64,000 bases of DNA from Rattus norvegicus (taxonomy: Eukaryota > Chordata > Mammalia > Rodentia > Muridae). Below are positions 11,945 to 23,628 of the stretch, one piece after another (position 1 is the first letter of the stretch; each line of letters opens with the position of its first letter). The translations under genes were made by a program, and so were the position numbers. The stretch is from contig NC_086024.1 in the NCBI RefSeq assembly GCF_036323735.1, forward strand, positions 71,168,924 through 71,232,923. The letters run 5' to 3'. A model generated the notes under the pieces. The model was given only the letters and a program-made list of their open reading frames with translations. It made no database searches and was not told the origin of the DNA.

Positions 11945-12525
11945 AGAGTTCAGGAGTTTCAGTTTTTAAATGAAGGTCTATGAACAATTTTGAGATGATT
12001 TTCATACAAGGTGATTTGTGTACATCTAATATAATTCTTCAGTAGGTAGAGTCCAGTTTTACTAGCACCATTTGTTGAATGGGCTAACCTTTGCCCAAAG
12101 CATGTTATCTTCGTCTCCATTGTCAAAAATTGAACTGTGATAGTTTTGCCACTTTACTTCCTTACAGGTCCTCTTTTCTATTCTATTGGCCTACCTGTCT
12201 GTTTTTATTAAAATACCAATGTATCTTCATCACTGCAGTTTTATTATATAATTTGTTTTGGGTATTGCCATCCAAGAAGCAGTGTTCATTTTCAGTGGGA
12301 TTGCTTAGGCTATCTCTGGTCTTCGATGAGTTCATATATAATGTGCTTTTTAACCTTTGAAAAAATAACATCAGAATTATGAAATGTGTTACTTTCATCA
12401 ATTTTAATTAATTTTTTAGCGTAATCATTTTCACAATGTAACTTTTGCCAATACAAGAACATGGGATATCTTTCCATTATCTAGTATGTTCTGTGTTTTC
12501 ATTTTACATTTGTCTTTGAGTTTTC
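11945..12525 (-). mobile_element. Ancient L1 ORF2, segment 2 of 3, antisense
   Basis: The antisense ORF2 order resumes: 'gatttt...catacaaggtga', 'agcaccatttgttgaatg', 'tgtcaaaaattgaac', 'cttttctattctattgg', and 'acatgggatatctttcc'. These follow in the order expected after segment 1. A young L1 tail interrupts it at its right end. Confidence 0.75.
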
Positions 12526-13134
12526 TTTTTTTTTATTATTAACTTGAGTATTTCTTATTTACATTTCGAATGTTATTCCCTTTCCCGGTTTCCGGACAAA
12601 CATCCCCCTAATCCCTCCCCCTCCCTTTCTTTATGGGTGTCCCCCTCCTCCCCCTCCCCCCTTACCGCCCTCCCCCAACAATCATGTTCACTGGGGGTTC
12701 AGTCTTAGCAGGACCCAGGGCTTCCCCTTCCACTGGTGATCTTACTAGGATATTCATTGCTACCTATGAGGTCAGAGTCCAGGGTCAGTCCATGTATAGT
12801 CTTTAGGTAGTGGCTTAGTCCCTGGAAGCTCTAGTTGCTTGGCATTGTTGTTCATAAGGGGTCTCGAGGCCCTTCTAGCTCTTCCAGTTCTTTCTCTGAT
12901 TCCTTCAACGGGGGTCCCCTTCTCAGTTCAGTGGTTTGCTGCTGGCATTCGCCTCTGTATTTGCTGTATTCTGGCTGTGTCTCTCAGGAGAGATCTACAT
13001 CCGGCTCCTGTCGGCCTGCACTTCTTTGCTTCATCCATCTTGTCTAATTGGGTGGCTGTATATGTATGGGCCACATGTGGGGCAGGCTCTGAATGGGTGT
13101 TCCTTCTGTCTCTGTTTTAATCTTTGCCTCTCTA
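12526..13134 (-). mobile_element. Young L1 3' UTR (~600 bp), antisense
   Basis: A T tail is followed by 'attaacttgagtatttct', a C-rich tract, the 'attcattgctacctatgagg' block and the 'ctgctggcattcgcctctg' block, ending near 'taatctttgcctctc'. It covers most of the rat L1 3' UTR with no ORF2. It has split the ancient L1 whose text resumes at 13135. Target-site duplication is not clear because both flanks are T-rich. Confidence 0.9.
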
Positions 13135-14500
13135 AAAGGTCATTCACGTTTTTGCTTTGGAATTGAATACTTTCCCAATTTCTCTGAATGTAGGTTGCTA
13201 GCATAAATTAAGACATAATATAATATTTTTCCATCAACTTTACCATGTTTATTATAACCAAGAGTTTTGTAGTTACTAGGATTTTTAAATAAAATTCATG
13301 TTGTTGTCAAAAATGACAGTTCTAACAACCCCACCCAATTTTAAGGACTTTTGTGTTTTTCTCTATTTCTATAGCTAAAAATTCAAGCACTATATAGAAT
13401 CAGAGAAAAGGGAGTGGCTATCGTTGTTTTATTCCTAATTGGAGGTAATTGTTTCAATGTTTCTCCTCTTAAGTAATGTCATATATAGATTTTTTTGCTA
13501 TAAAACCTTCATTATTTTGGTCGATGTTTCATTGATTTATAAAGTCTCTATAACTTTTATAATGAAAACACATTGAATACTGGTAAACACCATTTCATTG
13601 TCAATTGAAATAATGTTGTGGTTTCTGTCCTGGAGTGTCTTTATGGGGTATATTATAACAATTTATACCTTGAACCAATCTTGCTTTTTGGGATGAAGCT
13701 CAATAGGTCATATGTATAATTTTAATGTGTTCCTGAATTTGGTTTTGAGTATTTTGTTAAGAATTTTTGTAAGCACGTTCATCAATTAATCAGTCTTTAG
13801 ACTTTCTTTTTATTCTTGTAGTGTCTTTGTCTAGTTTCGGTATGTAAACAATTCTTTTTTGCCAGTTGTCCTTCACTTTGTATTTTATAAGACTAATAAA
13901 AAATAATATAAAGTCCTTGAAAGTTTGTTAGAATTCCACAATGAATCCTATTGTATTTTATTTGAAGGAAGGATTTAAATAATGTTTTCAAGTCCATTGC
14001 TGGTATAGGGTCTGTTGAAGTTATTTATATATTCAGGACTTCACTTTGGTAGATTATATGCATTTTGAAGTCTTTTATTTATGCTAGGTTATTCAACTTT
14101 TCAAAGCACATATTCTCATAATAGTTTCTAATGGATACTTTATACTTCATTGGAGTCAGTTGTAGTACAACCTTTGGATCTCTGATTTTATTAATTTGTA
14201 TGTTCTCCATCATTTTTCTGTCAGATTGGCAAAGGGTATGTTAATGTAATTAAGCTTTTTCAGAACACAATTCTTCATTTGTTTGATTTTATGTATTGTC
14301 CTTTTAATCTCTACTTAATTAGCTTTCCCCCTAATCTTTATTATTCCTTATGATATTTCATGATTAGGGTGGCTGCTTCTTTTTCTTCAAGAGCCTTGAG
14401 GTATACCATTACATTATTTATTTGATATCTCTAAGATTGTTTTATATGAACATGTATCACTATAAATTTTTCTCTATTAAGAACTAAAAACTATTATAAA
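13135..14500 (-). mobile_element. Ancient L1 ORF2, segment 3 of 3, antisense
   Basis: Further antisense ORF2 landmarks follow in order: 'gaaccaatcttgctttttgg', 'gtttcggtatgtaaacaat', 'tccattgctggtatagggtc', 'ggatctctgattttatt'. Stops and indels are throughout. This corresponds to the reverse transcriptase region towards its N-terminal side. It is far more diverged than the Lx copies. Confidence 0.75.
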
Positions 14501-15321
14501 TTTTGCAATTATAAGGACGGACATAGAATGTATATTTATAAGTGAATATACAGAATCTCAGAAGAAAAAATGTATATATTCTTCATCTATGGGACATATC
14601 AGATAGCCAAACTTATATTCACATATGTGTATGTGTATAGTTTATGATGCATATGTGTATGTTTTGTGTATATGTCTATGATGTGTATGTGTGCATATAT
14701 GTATGTGTGCATATATGTGTATGGAGATGAACAAGGGATATAGTATAATGTAGAAAACAAGAATTGCTAAATATTAGTAAATAAATGAATTTAATCATAG
14801 GCATGTGTTGTGGAAAAGGGTATAAAGCTAACTCTTTTTCTAAATCTAATTCTGTCATTTTATTTTTATTTTTGTTGGGAGATAAGCACACAAAATATAC
14901 TTGGTGGAGACAGTGTAATCCAATGTGAATTCTACAATTTGAAAATGGCTATGACTGTATCAAAATTTGGTGCAATCTATTAACATTTGGTATGGTTAAT
15001 ATTGCTCTGTGATTATAAGTTTATTTACTAGTATCTTAATAAAGTTTATGAAAATACAAAAGATGTAAAATCAAAGGAAGGATAGAAAAATATATAATAT
15101 GAATAAAAATATATATAATATATAAGATGAAGAAAAATTTACATACCTTAAATACTAATCCAACTAGACTCAAATAATTACATTAATTAACATGATCTAA
15201 ATAAAACAATTGAATGGTTTTTGTGACTGTAAATACAAATATCAGTCTTAACATTTAGTTAAGTTTTGCTGATATCAAATCGTTTCATTTACAGATATCC
15301 TTCATACTTTTCTCTTTCCTT
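14501..15321. other. Unassigned AT-rich DNA with TATG-type microsatellite
   Basis: Bases 14620-14735 are a degenerate ATGTGTAT repeat. The rest is AT-rich without a recognisable gene or element. Confidence 0.45.
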
Positions 15322-15339
15322 AAAAATAAGGATGTTATA

Positions 15340-15431
15340 GGGTTGGGGATTTAGCTCAGTGGTAGAGTGCTTGCCTAGCAAGCGTAAGGCCCTGGGTTCG
15401 GTCCCCAGCTCCGAAAAAAAAAAAAGAAAAA
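15340..15431 (+). mobile_element. ID SINE with perfect 18-bp target-site duplication
   Basis: An essentially complete ID element: tRNA-Ala-derived head with A box ('tagctcagtggta') and B box ('gggttcggtcccc'), then an A-rich tail. It is flanked by exact copies of 'aaaaataaggatgttata' at 15322-15339 and 15432-15449. The nick context 'CCTT/AAAAA' fits the L1 endonuclease preference. It is a retroposed SINE and not a tRNA gene. Confidence 0.96.
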
Positions 15432-15639
15432 AAAAATAAGGATGTTATAACAGCATATGGATGACTATTATGAATGAACTAATGCTCCCTTAGATAGGAA
15501 TTATATTATCACACAGAAAACATGATTATTGAGCCAATAGAATACTTCCATGGCCTGAGTCTAAGAGTTTGAACCATAATCTGTTAAAATACATATTTGG
15601 GAATTTTAAATATATAACTGCTGAGGGACCTGTTCTCAT

Positions 15640-15890
15640 TGCTGAAATTAATAGGAAGTACCACAACACATTCTGCAGCTCCCTTGTTTCTTCTGCCATG
15701 TGAGGATGCAGCCGGCACCTTATTCGTCCTTATGACGTATCTCCACAGCAGCAAAACGTTGTAGAAGATAGATCTCTTGACTGTATTTCAAGTTTGTATG
15801 TGCCCTGGGTTTGTCCTTTCAAATCACTTGAACTATGAACAGTAAATATCTGTTCTTTACAAGTCATAATAAATTTGTAAATAAAAATTA
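15640..15890 (+). mobile_element. Old MLT1-like MaLR LTR fragment
   Basis: It preserves the order of an MLT1-type LTR: 'ctcccttgtttcttctgcca', 'tgtgaggatgcagc', and near the end 'gaactatgaacagtaaat' with 'tctgttctttacaagtc'. It is heavily diverged. Confidence 0.5.
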
Positions 15891-15949
15891 ATATATTAAG
15901 AAATATATTTAGACGTCATGTACAAGAAGAGTAATAATAATGTAGAACC

Positions 15950-16015
15950 CACACAGAATCCTAGTACACAGGAGACTGAGGGATAAGAATCACGAGTTTC
16001 ATCCCAGTTCAGCAT
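15950..16015 (+). mobile_element. Short B1-like SINE relic
   Basis: The text 'atcctagtacacaggagact' followed by 'gagggataagaatcacgag' resembles the centre of a B1/PB1 (7SL-derived) SINE. It is too short and diverged for a firm call. Confidence 0.3.
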
Positions 16016-16149
16016 ATATAATGAAATTTTGGATAGCAGGGGTCATTTATGTTATTTCTTGGACAATAAATAATTGAATGTGTAAGCTTCTAAAAACAGA
16101 CTTTTTTTGTTAATTTAACCACTAAAAACAATATTGAAATCATGCAGAA

Positions 16150-16648
16150 ATGTCAGGTTCCTATTGGGGTGTTCTTTTCTATGCACAATATAAAGACTGT
16201 CATATTATGCAAATGCTGATTTCTTTACCTGCAGAGGTCTGGTTATAGGCCAGGCATTGGGAGTATCAGCTTTATGAAGCATCTCTTACCTCAGTTTGGA
16301 AACATTGTTCACTATCAACTTCTGATTGGTTAAATAAAGATCTGAACTGCCAATAGATAAGGCAAGAGAAGAGAGGCAGGACTTCTAGGAAAAAATAGAG
16401 ACTCTGGGAAGGAATATCAAATATAAGGAGTCATCAGAGGTAGAGGAAGAAGGGAGTACCAGGACTAGAGACTAGAGACTGAGAGGTAAAGACCTATTTG
16501 GAGGGACATAGGCCAGGACACGTTAGGTACTATCAGGTTAGAAGAGCTGAGAATCTGTCCAGCTTTAGTGCCAAAGTTAATAATAAATATAAAATGTCTC
16601 CGTGTCACTATTCTGGAGCTGGCCATCTGAAAGAAAGTCCCATTTTAC
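16150..16648 (+). mobile_element. 5' LTR of a class II ERV provirus (possibly 5'-truncated)
   Basis: The segment matches 21939-22395 over most of its length: both carry 'ctgattgg/attaaataaag', 'gactctgggaag', and 'ataaaatgtct'. A primer-binding-like site starts 2 bp after its end, so this is the upstream LTR. The match to the downstream copy fades at about 16150, and the downstream LTR may extend much further to its left, so this copy may have lost its 5' part. Confidence 0.75.
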
Positions 16649-16649
16649 T

Positions 16650-16665
16650 TTGCACCCATTGTGGT
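16650..16665 (+). other. Retroviral primer-binding site, tRNA-Lys-like
   Basis: The 16 bases 'ttgcacccattgtggt' match the complement of the tRNA-Lys 3' end (site form TGGCGCCCAACGTGGG) at about 11 of 16 positions, and sit right behind the 5' LTR as expected. The differences are mostly C-to-T/G-to-A type, as expected for an old CpG-containing copy. Confidence 0.6.
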
Positions 16666-16699
16666 AGGCACAAATTCAAGTTTAGAACAAATTGTGGTA

Positions 16700-17761
16700 T
16701 TTAGGCTAAAAGTCCCATGTAGAAAGCAAATGAGCAGGAGATGTTTCCCTGGCAGCTGCACATTGCATATATCTTGGACTGCTGAATGGCTGAGGTTAGC
16801 CTGTGCTATTCAGTGGGAGACTTGTCAGCACTGGAGCCTCAAAGCAGGTCGCCTTTAAGAACCCTTGCAGAGCATATGAGCCTGGAATTTCACCTACTGA
16901 CAGGTGGCAAAAATCAAGGAGACAGAGCCCCTATTGCAGCCAAAGGCAAGCACTTCACTTCCCAGAGCCATACACTTCTCTAAGAATGGTGGTAGTTGAG
17001 ACTTGGCGTATAGAGAGATAAATACGGTTACAGGTCCAGAATTGGGCAAAGGACTGGACTAACTCAAATGGGACAGAGCCAGCATCCAGCTCTATGTGCT
17101 GAATGGGCCACAGAAAAGCCCTACATCTATGCAGAATCATGACAGAGAAGACAAGCTATTGAAAGGCACACAGCTTGTTGGAACCAACCCTTCCTGTAGG
17201 GTCTGTACCAGATATCTTAGAACCTGGCCCTCAATTAAAACAACTAATATCATGGAACTATGAGGCTTCAGCTACACAGCAACAAAATAGTAGTTGAGGC
17301 ATTGGTATTTTTAAGGACCATTTACTGGGTGAAGGACCACATTCTGAAATAAGAGTACAGATTACAATTGAAGATCCCATCTTAGAGCAATATTGTACAG
17401 TAGTCTTAAATGCTTGAGACAAAGTTGAAAACCAAGGACAATCTGAATCATTTACAAGGATATACCAGATATCAAATGAATGTCTCACTGACATTTTCCA
17501 AAGAATACAACTCTAAATAGAGCAACACTAGATCCAAATTTTAATTTGATCTTTAGCTTTAGAAAAGGCTAATGCTGAATGCATTAAAGGCTATTAGGCC
17601 TCACCTATACATGAATGGATTGAAACTACAGCAGGTATTGAATGTAATTCTCACAATTCATTTGTGGTTGAAAAATTATAAAAGGTATACAAATTCAAAA
17701 TGCTCATTCCTGTAGCTACGAAATATCAGGCCATTTCCTACAGGACTAAGGGCAAACAGTT

Positions 17762-17794
<33 letters not shown>

Positions 17795-18060
17795 TTTTCA
17801 GAGCTGGGGACCGAACCCAGGGCCTTCCGCTTGCTAGGCAAGTGCTCTACCGCTGAGCTAAATCCCCAACCCCCTGAATTTTTTTTCTTTTTTTTTTTTT
17901 TTATTTTTCAGAGCTGGAGGGCAAACAGTTCCTAAGGGAAAACTTTTCTCTAATAGTAATTCAGGGAAAAAGCTTCCTGTGAAATGTAGACAATGTGGAA
18001 GGAAGAAACATAAAGCATCTTCCTGAATATAGGTCACCCAAAGATATTTGAAGTGATTCC
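16700..18060 (+). pseudogene. Class II ERV gag remnant
   Basis: Gag would encode the matrix, capsid and nucleocapsid of the provirus. No long frame survives, but a capsid C-terminal motif 'ANAECIKG' and then 'HEWIETTAGIECN' is readable around 17560-17650. Two zinc-knuckle relics follow: one near 17705 ('ISGHF' with a lost cysteine) and one near 17975-18020 ('CRQCGRKKHKASS', CX2CX4H with the last cysteine replaced). Stops and frame changes occur throughout, and an ID dimer sits between the two knuckles. The domain order fits betaretrovirus-like elements. Confidence 0.6.
17764..17917 (-). mobile_element. ID SINE dimer (full ID plus an ID tail) inside the ERV
   Basis: Reading the minus strand: a short ID 3' fragment ('ccagctctgaaaaataaa', A tail), then a complete ID ('ggggttggggatttagctc' to 'cagctctgaaaaataa') with a long A tail. 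Both tails carry the same 'ctctgaaaaataa' junction. The whole unit is bounded by one duplication, 'agggcaaacagttcc', at 17749-17763 and 17918-17932. Confidence 0.85.
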
Positions 18061-18289
18061 TAATGTCAAACAATTAACTAAGGGGCCTCCCTCAAAGCAC
18101 AACAAATAACATCATGAGTCATTCATCTCCTTTCAACCAAATAAAATCTGTTATGGAAAGCAACCAGAAAAATTAAAGCCTGATAGGACAAAAAGTGCTG
18201 CTCAAAACTTGAATAAATCACTTAATAGAGATAGATCAGTTCCTGTGAATAAAGCCAGACATTCTAAAGTTATAAAAAATTGATAAGAA

Positions 18290-18420
18290 ACCAAAAATTA
18301 AAAATTATATTTAGATGGAATTGATACAGAAGCAGATGTGACAATAATTTCACAAGATTCCTGCTATTCAGCTTGGCCATTTCAAAGGGTATCTACATAG
18401 ACCTAGGAATTGGGACACTG
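18290..18420 (+). pseudogene. ERV aspartic protease remnant
   Basis: One frame reads 'DGIDTEADVTIISQDS', matching the retroviral protease active-site block in which DTGAD is expected; here the glycine is changed to glutamate, which should abolish catalysis. Stops follow soon after. It lies between gag and reverse transcriptase remnants as in class II ERVs. Confidence 0.6.
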
Positions 18421-18639
18421 TCTCATGTAAAGTCTAAAATCGAAATCCAAATAAGAAAATTAAATTTGTAAGTGGCTAATATAGCCATAGACTTATGGGG
18501 AAGAGATCTATTGCATCAGTCTGAAGCACAGATTAGCAATCTTCCAACTTCAGAGACAGGCTGTAAAAGAGATGTTACTTATAAATAAAGTTTAAAATGT
18601 TATCAAAAGGAGCTACAGACTCTACAGCTCTTCACAAAC

Positions 18640-19696
18640 AGGATGCCACGGAGGCTGACTCTTCAACTCTACATGGGGGAGCCACAACTGATAGAACAGC
18701 AACTGCCCTACTACTAAAATGGTTGACTGAGAAGCCTGTTGAATATATCAGTGGCCTTTGAAAAAAGAAAAGTTAGAGGTAATAGAGCAGCTAGTCCAAG
18801 AGGAGCTGGTGGCTCCATATATAGAAGAATTCATAAGACCCTGGGATCCTCCTATATCTATTATTTTTTAAAAAAATCTAGAAATTAGTAAATGTTAAGA
18901 GATTGAAGAACAATCAGCCTATGTATTCCCTACAACCTGGAATTGCCTTAAATTCTTTAATACCTAAAGCATGGCCTGTTATACTAATCAATTTAAAAGA
19001 TTGCTTTTTTTTACCATCCCTTTGCATGAGCAAGATAGAGAAAACTTTGCTTTCACAATGCCTACTTAACCTGTAAAATGGTACAGTTAGAGGACCTTGC
19101 TACAAGAATGTTAAACAGTCCTGCCTTGTGCCAATATTTGCTACAACAACCATTAGAAATAATTCACAAACACTTTCTACAATCTATAATTTATCATTTC
19201 ATGGATGATATCTTGCTGATTCACATGGAGATAACTTAGAAAAATATGTGAAGAAATAAAAAAATATATTGTCTTGTTGGGGATTACAAATTGCTCCTGA
19301 AAAAAATACAATAATGAGATTCTGTGAATTACTTATGATAAAAAAAAAGATCTACAGAAAATTAAACCAAAGAAAGTACAAATCAGGAGAGGTCAATTAT
19401 AAACTCAAAGTCTTCCAAAATTTGTTGCAAGATATTAACTGGCTACGATCTGTAATTCAATTGACTACTCAAGAGCTATGTAATTTATTACAAACTGTAC
19501 AAGGTGATAAGAATTTAAATAGTCCAAGAAAATTATCAGCTGATGTTGAGAGAAAATTGTCTCTGCTACATAAGAAATTACAGGATGCACATGTGAATCC
19601 TTTGGATCCAATGCTTGACTGTGTTTCAGTTATCTTTCCCTCTACTCACATTCCTATAAACATTCTTATGCAGAGGGAAGATAATATATTGCAATA
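18640..19696 (+). pseudogene. ERV reverse transcriptase remnant (class II)
   Basis: Pol would copy the viral RNA into DNA. Readable blocks in order are 'KWLTEKPVEYISG', 'QLVQEELVAPYIEEF', 'FTIPLHEQDRENFAF', then 'RMLNSPALCQYLLQQPLEI' leading into the polymerase motif 'FMDDILL' (Y replaced by F). A 142-residue open frame at 19269-19697 covers the connection region ('LQIAPEK', 'LLQDINWLRSVIQL', 'NLNSPRKLSADVERKLSLL'). The blocks lie in different frames with stops, so no functional enzyme is encoded. The pattern is betaretrovirus/ERVK-like. Confidence 0.8.
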
Positions 19697-20140
19697 GGCA
19701 TTTTAATACACAAATAGAATAAAAATTAAAGTCCTATGTAGAAAAGGTTTCTGAATTGTTTCTGAAAGTAAAAATAAGATTTCATCAATTAGCAGTAATA
19801 GACCCAGCTGAAATTGTAGTAACTTTAATTACTAGTAAAATTACCTCTTAATAGAAAAAAAACTGAACATTGGCAAAAAATTTGCATGAACTTGGGGGCA
19901 GAAATTAATTATCCCAAAACAAGTGACTTCAGTTCATAAAAAACTAACTGGATTATTCCTCATATGGTAAAAGAGACACTAATTTCTAGAACCCCTACAT
20001 TCTACACAGATGTAAATATATCAGGAAAAGCAAGTTGTATGAGAGGCAAATAAAAAAGTGACTCAAAACACTTTTGACAAAGTTCAAAACCATTAAAGCT
20101 GAATATATATTCTGACTTTGAATATACAGAAAGAGTTGTT

Positions 20141-20398
20141 TTGCATGTAGAAACCACTTTACTTATTCCGGATGATTCACTATCTATTAAATTGCAAGCA
20201 ATTAGAAACGGAAGTCATCCATTGCGTATAAAATATATCAAATCCCATATCCATCTGCCAGGCACTCTGATCCAAGATAATGATGAAGTTGATCAGCTAT
20301 TAAGAGTAAATGTGCCAGAAACCTCAGAATTTCATATGAAACCTCATGTTGTTTCCTTAAATATTTGCGTTGAGGACTACTTCAAAGCAGCCAGCTAA
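20141..20398 (+). pseudogene. ERV RNase H end / integrase start remnant
   Basis: An 85-residue open frame contains 'KYIKSHIHLPGTLIQDNDEV', the C-terminal end of a retroviral RNase H, followed by 'EFHMKPHVVSL', whose HX3H spacing fits the start of the integrase zinc-binding domain. The integrase core was not found; the pol gene seems deleted after this point and no envelope frame is recognisable. Confidence 0.55.
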
Positions 20399-20624
20399 GA
20401 TGGGTCAGCCTCACAGTGTGTTCCACCTAGGACTTTTATTTTGCTGTGTACTTGTCCAACACATATAGACTGGACAACAAATGAAGCAACTACCTCTCCC
20501 CGGACATGGTCAATATCCCAATTTTCTTAGGATATTGAACAGATGCCATTATCCTCAGATAGTACGAATGAATTTTAAAAGAATGATGTCCCACTCCCTA
20601 GAGGTGGGGTGTTTGGTTTTTTTT

Positions 20625-20642
20625 AGAAGATAAGGGAGGAAA
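20625..20642 (+). other. Possible polypurine tract
   Basis: The run 'agaagataagggaggaaa' is purine except for one T, is preceded by a T run, and is followed two bases later by TG (20645). This is the layout of a plus-strand primer tract upstream of a 3' LTR. It is an inference from composition and position. Confidence 0.4.
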
Positions 20643-20644
20643 TA

Positions 20645-22395
20645 TGAATGATAGGGTAAAGGGTTAGATTATAAAATCTACTTTTAGATTAGAAAGCACC
20701 AACAAGTCAAAAGTATACATTGGTATAGATTTTTGAATATTGATATAAATTTAAGGTTGTATTTTGTTACAACATACTATAAGCATATACATATATATAT
20801 GAATACATATGAGCATGTATGTCTTACCTCTTGTATAAGGTGTTAGACAAATGCACCTCATTTAAATATGTAATTTAAAATACTATTACTATTACAAACT
20901 GTTTAGGATAATTAAGAAATGAAAGTTAGTAGTCAATTAAACTTCAGGTCTTGTTAGTTGCTAGTTTAGTTATTCACAGAAATAAGCCTTGTTCAGCCTC
21001 CTGAAGGTATTTTAAAAGTAAACAGATAGTAAATAGGTTAAAAAAATAACAACATTGTCTATTCAGATTTACTGATATAGATAGATAGATGTTCTTCAAA
21101 CATTTCAGAGTTCTACAGAATATGACATTTAAGATGTAACGATAACCATAGGATTTTCATGACAATGAGACTGTGAGCTTCTGGCAGCACTCCTACACTA
21201 CTGCAAGGAAGATGTGAGCATCAAAGAACCCTCTTATAGAGCTAGCTTTAAATGTTGCAAAGCAAACCACCAGACAAAATTTTTCACTTGCCTCAACTGC
21301 TGACAGCATGTTGTCCAAACTGTGGACTAGCAGGACTTGGAGGATATCAACAAGTGCTTCCAAGTGGATTTTAGGCTAGTCTTTCATAATTCCTGCTTTG
21401 TAGATAAGTCTGTTATCTATTATATTCTGGACAAGTGGGCTGAAAAGATGAATGGTCGAATATTGCAGAAGACACTTAGATGACTATCCAAGCAGCCAGA
21501 AGTCATTCTCATTCCTAATGTTTTGAAGCTGCTTATTCTACACCTCATTTTTACTCAGATAATATTTATCTTTCTCAAGACTCTGATTGGATTGAAGATT
21601 AGATAATTAGAGTCTAACAATTCTCCTTGTTACCAAATTCAGAAAAGGAACTCATAAAAATTCAAAGTTTATAAGATCAATAGATCCTAAATGTCTAAGT
21701 TGTTTAGGATTTAAGAAAATCTTTTACTGTCTAAAAGGATGTTTTTTTGTTTGAAAAATGTAAGTTATGAAAGTTAGAGGATATAGAAGCTTAAATAATC
21801 CTTAAAACTTACTTAGGTACAAAATTTGGATGCAGCAAGATAAGATAGAAAATGTAGTACTTTCTCCAAGGTTACCAAATGCAAGTAGACTAAACATTAC
21901 CAGATTTTATGTAGTGGATGTTAGAGAAAGAGCCTCTTGTTGTACTGAAAGGAGTGAGGGTGTAAGGGTGATCTTTTAAAGACTGTGTTTCTATTACTCA
22001 AATAATGACTTCTGTACCAACACATATCTAATTATAGTCTTGCCGTTGGCCTCCAGCCTCAGTGTTTTGTAAACATCGTTCTCCATCATTCTGATTGATT
22101 AAATAAAGAGCTGAATCCCTAATAACTGAGGCAAAAGAGGAAAGCCAGCACTTCAAAGACAGATAGGGACTCTGGGAAGTAATCTCAGGTTCAAGGAGTC
22201 AGTCAGCAGACTGACAGAGAGGAAGAAGCAAGTGCTGGGACTAGTGACTGAGAATTAACAGGATATAGGCTGTGGCAGTATTGGCAGGTGAAAATTTGCC
22301 CACCTATAGTTTCAAAGCTTGGAATGAATATAAAATGTCTTCAAGTCATTGATTGAGAGCTGGCAGACACAAAGAAATTCAAGTTTTATGTTCTG
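20645..22395 (+). mobile_element. 3' LTR region of the class II ERV (LTR homology certain from 21939)
   Basis: Bases 21939-22395 match the 5' LTR at 16150-16648 and end at the corresponding point. The stretch 20645-21938 has no coding remnant and follows a polypurine-like tract, so the whole 1.75 kb may be one long LTR of an RMER17/MYSERV-like rodent family. The name is recalled and not verified. If the long-LTR reading is wrong, 20645-21938 is degraded 3' internal sequence. Confidence 0.55.
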
Positions 22396-23575
22396 TTCTG
22401 TTTATTGATGATTTTATGAAAAAGATTTCTTCTTTGATCAATCAAGATTAGCATCTGGATTACTTTGGTGTTCTTTCAGAGCCCTTGTCTCACAACTTAT
22501 ATGAAGTTATCTTATACCTGGATCTTAGAGTTGTGTTTAGTAAGCTACTGCTCTAAGAGCAGCATTACCTATACACACAGGGTATCTTCCTTCAACTTTT
22601 TGTTTTCTATTGTTTTTGTTTTTAGTTAGCTTATAAACTAATAAGTTTCCATATGACACTATTTGTAAACAGTTTGTTTTGCTTCACCCCTTCATCTTCC
22701 CCTGTACTATCCCCATTAATGATTTTCTACCCTCAGTGTTCTCCTTCAATTTAACTTACCTAATAAATTTCTTGTTCAAAATATTCTGAATGTCATCAGT
22801 CTTGTAGTTGAATCACATCAGTCTGGTGTCTATTAAATGAAAAATAGTACCTTTTTATCGTTTGTCAATTTATTACAAACTATGAAAGAGCATTTATATG
22901 ATTTTTCTGTATATGAACACACATTTTAGTTGTAATATCTATGTTATTTTATATTTTGAGGAACATGTAACTTCTTAAGTATATGCTAAGAATCACATTT
23001 TATTTGCTCCCTATCTTCATAGATTCTCAAGATTGAAATAGAAGTCAGCAAAAATTTACAAAACTGAGTAATTTGAGTATTATATCAAAAATAAAACCAC
23101 ATTGGTATGTACTTGCCCCTTTGTCTTCTATAATTAATAGTATCTAGTAGAAGTATGCTGCTATAAAATACAGTCATCAATTCTTAAAAATTACATTTTT
23201 ATTCAGGTAGAAATTCAAGTTTTTTAATTATAAGTGATCATTTCCAGATCTTAGCATTTTAAACATGGTTAAAAATTAAGTACAGATGAATGAGTGGTTA
23301 ATTTAAATAATAAAAGTGAACAGAATTCTAAACTATCTTTGGGACACATAATTTGATCTAAAGTATATCATAATATCTTTATCATTATGTGCAACAGGTA
23401 AAATAAGTTGAAAAAATTGCTAAAAATAGTAAATTTAACTTCTCTTTTAACACATCAGTTCTTTCTAATTTATAAACAAGGACAAGAAATGGATTGCTGC
23501 ATGAACATATACAAGTATTATTTTTAAAATTCTATGTATAAAATACTTCTCTCCATGTGCTTCTTATAATGTAAA
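22396..23575. other. Unassigned AT-rich DNA
   Basis: No gene is visible. A pyrimidine-rich stretch near 22680-22770 could be an old L1 3' fragment but is too diverged to support. Confidence 0.4.
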
Positions 23576-23596
23576 ATATATGTATGTATATATATG

Positions 23597-23628
<32 letters not shown>

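Noticed and set aside
15340..15411. tRNA-like sequence with A and B boxes
   Set aside because: It is the head of an ID SINE with an A tail and target-site duplications. The same holds for 8616-8713, 17764-17917 and 41287-41379.
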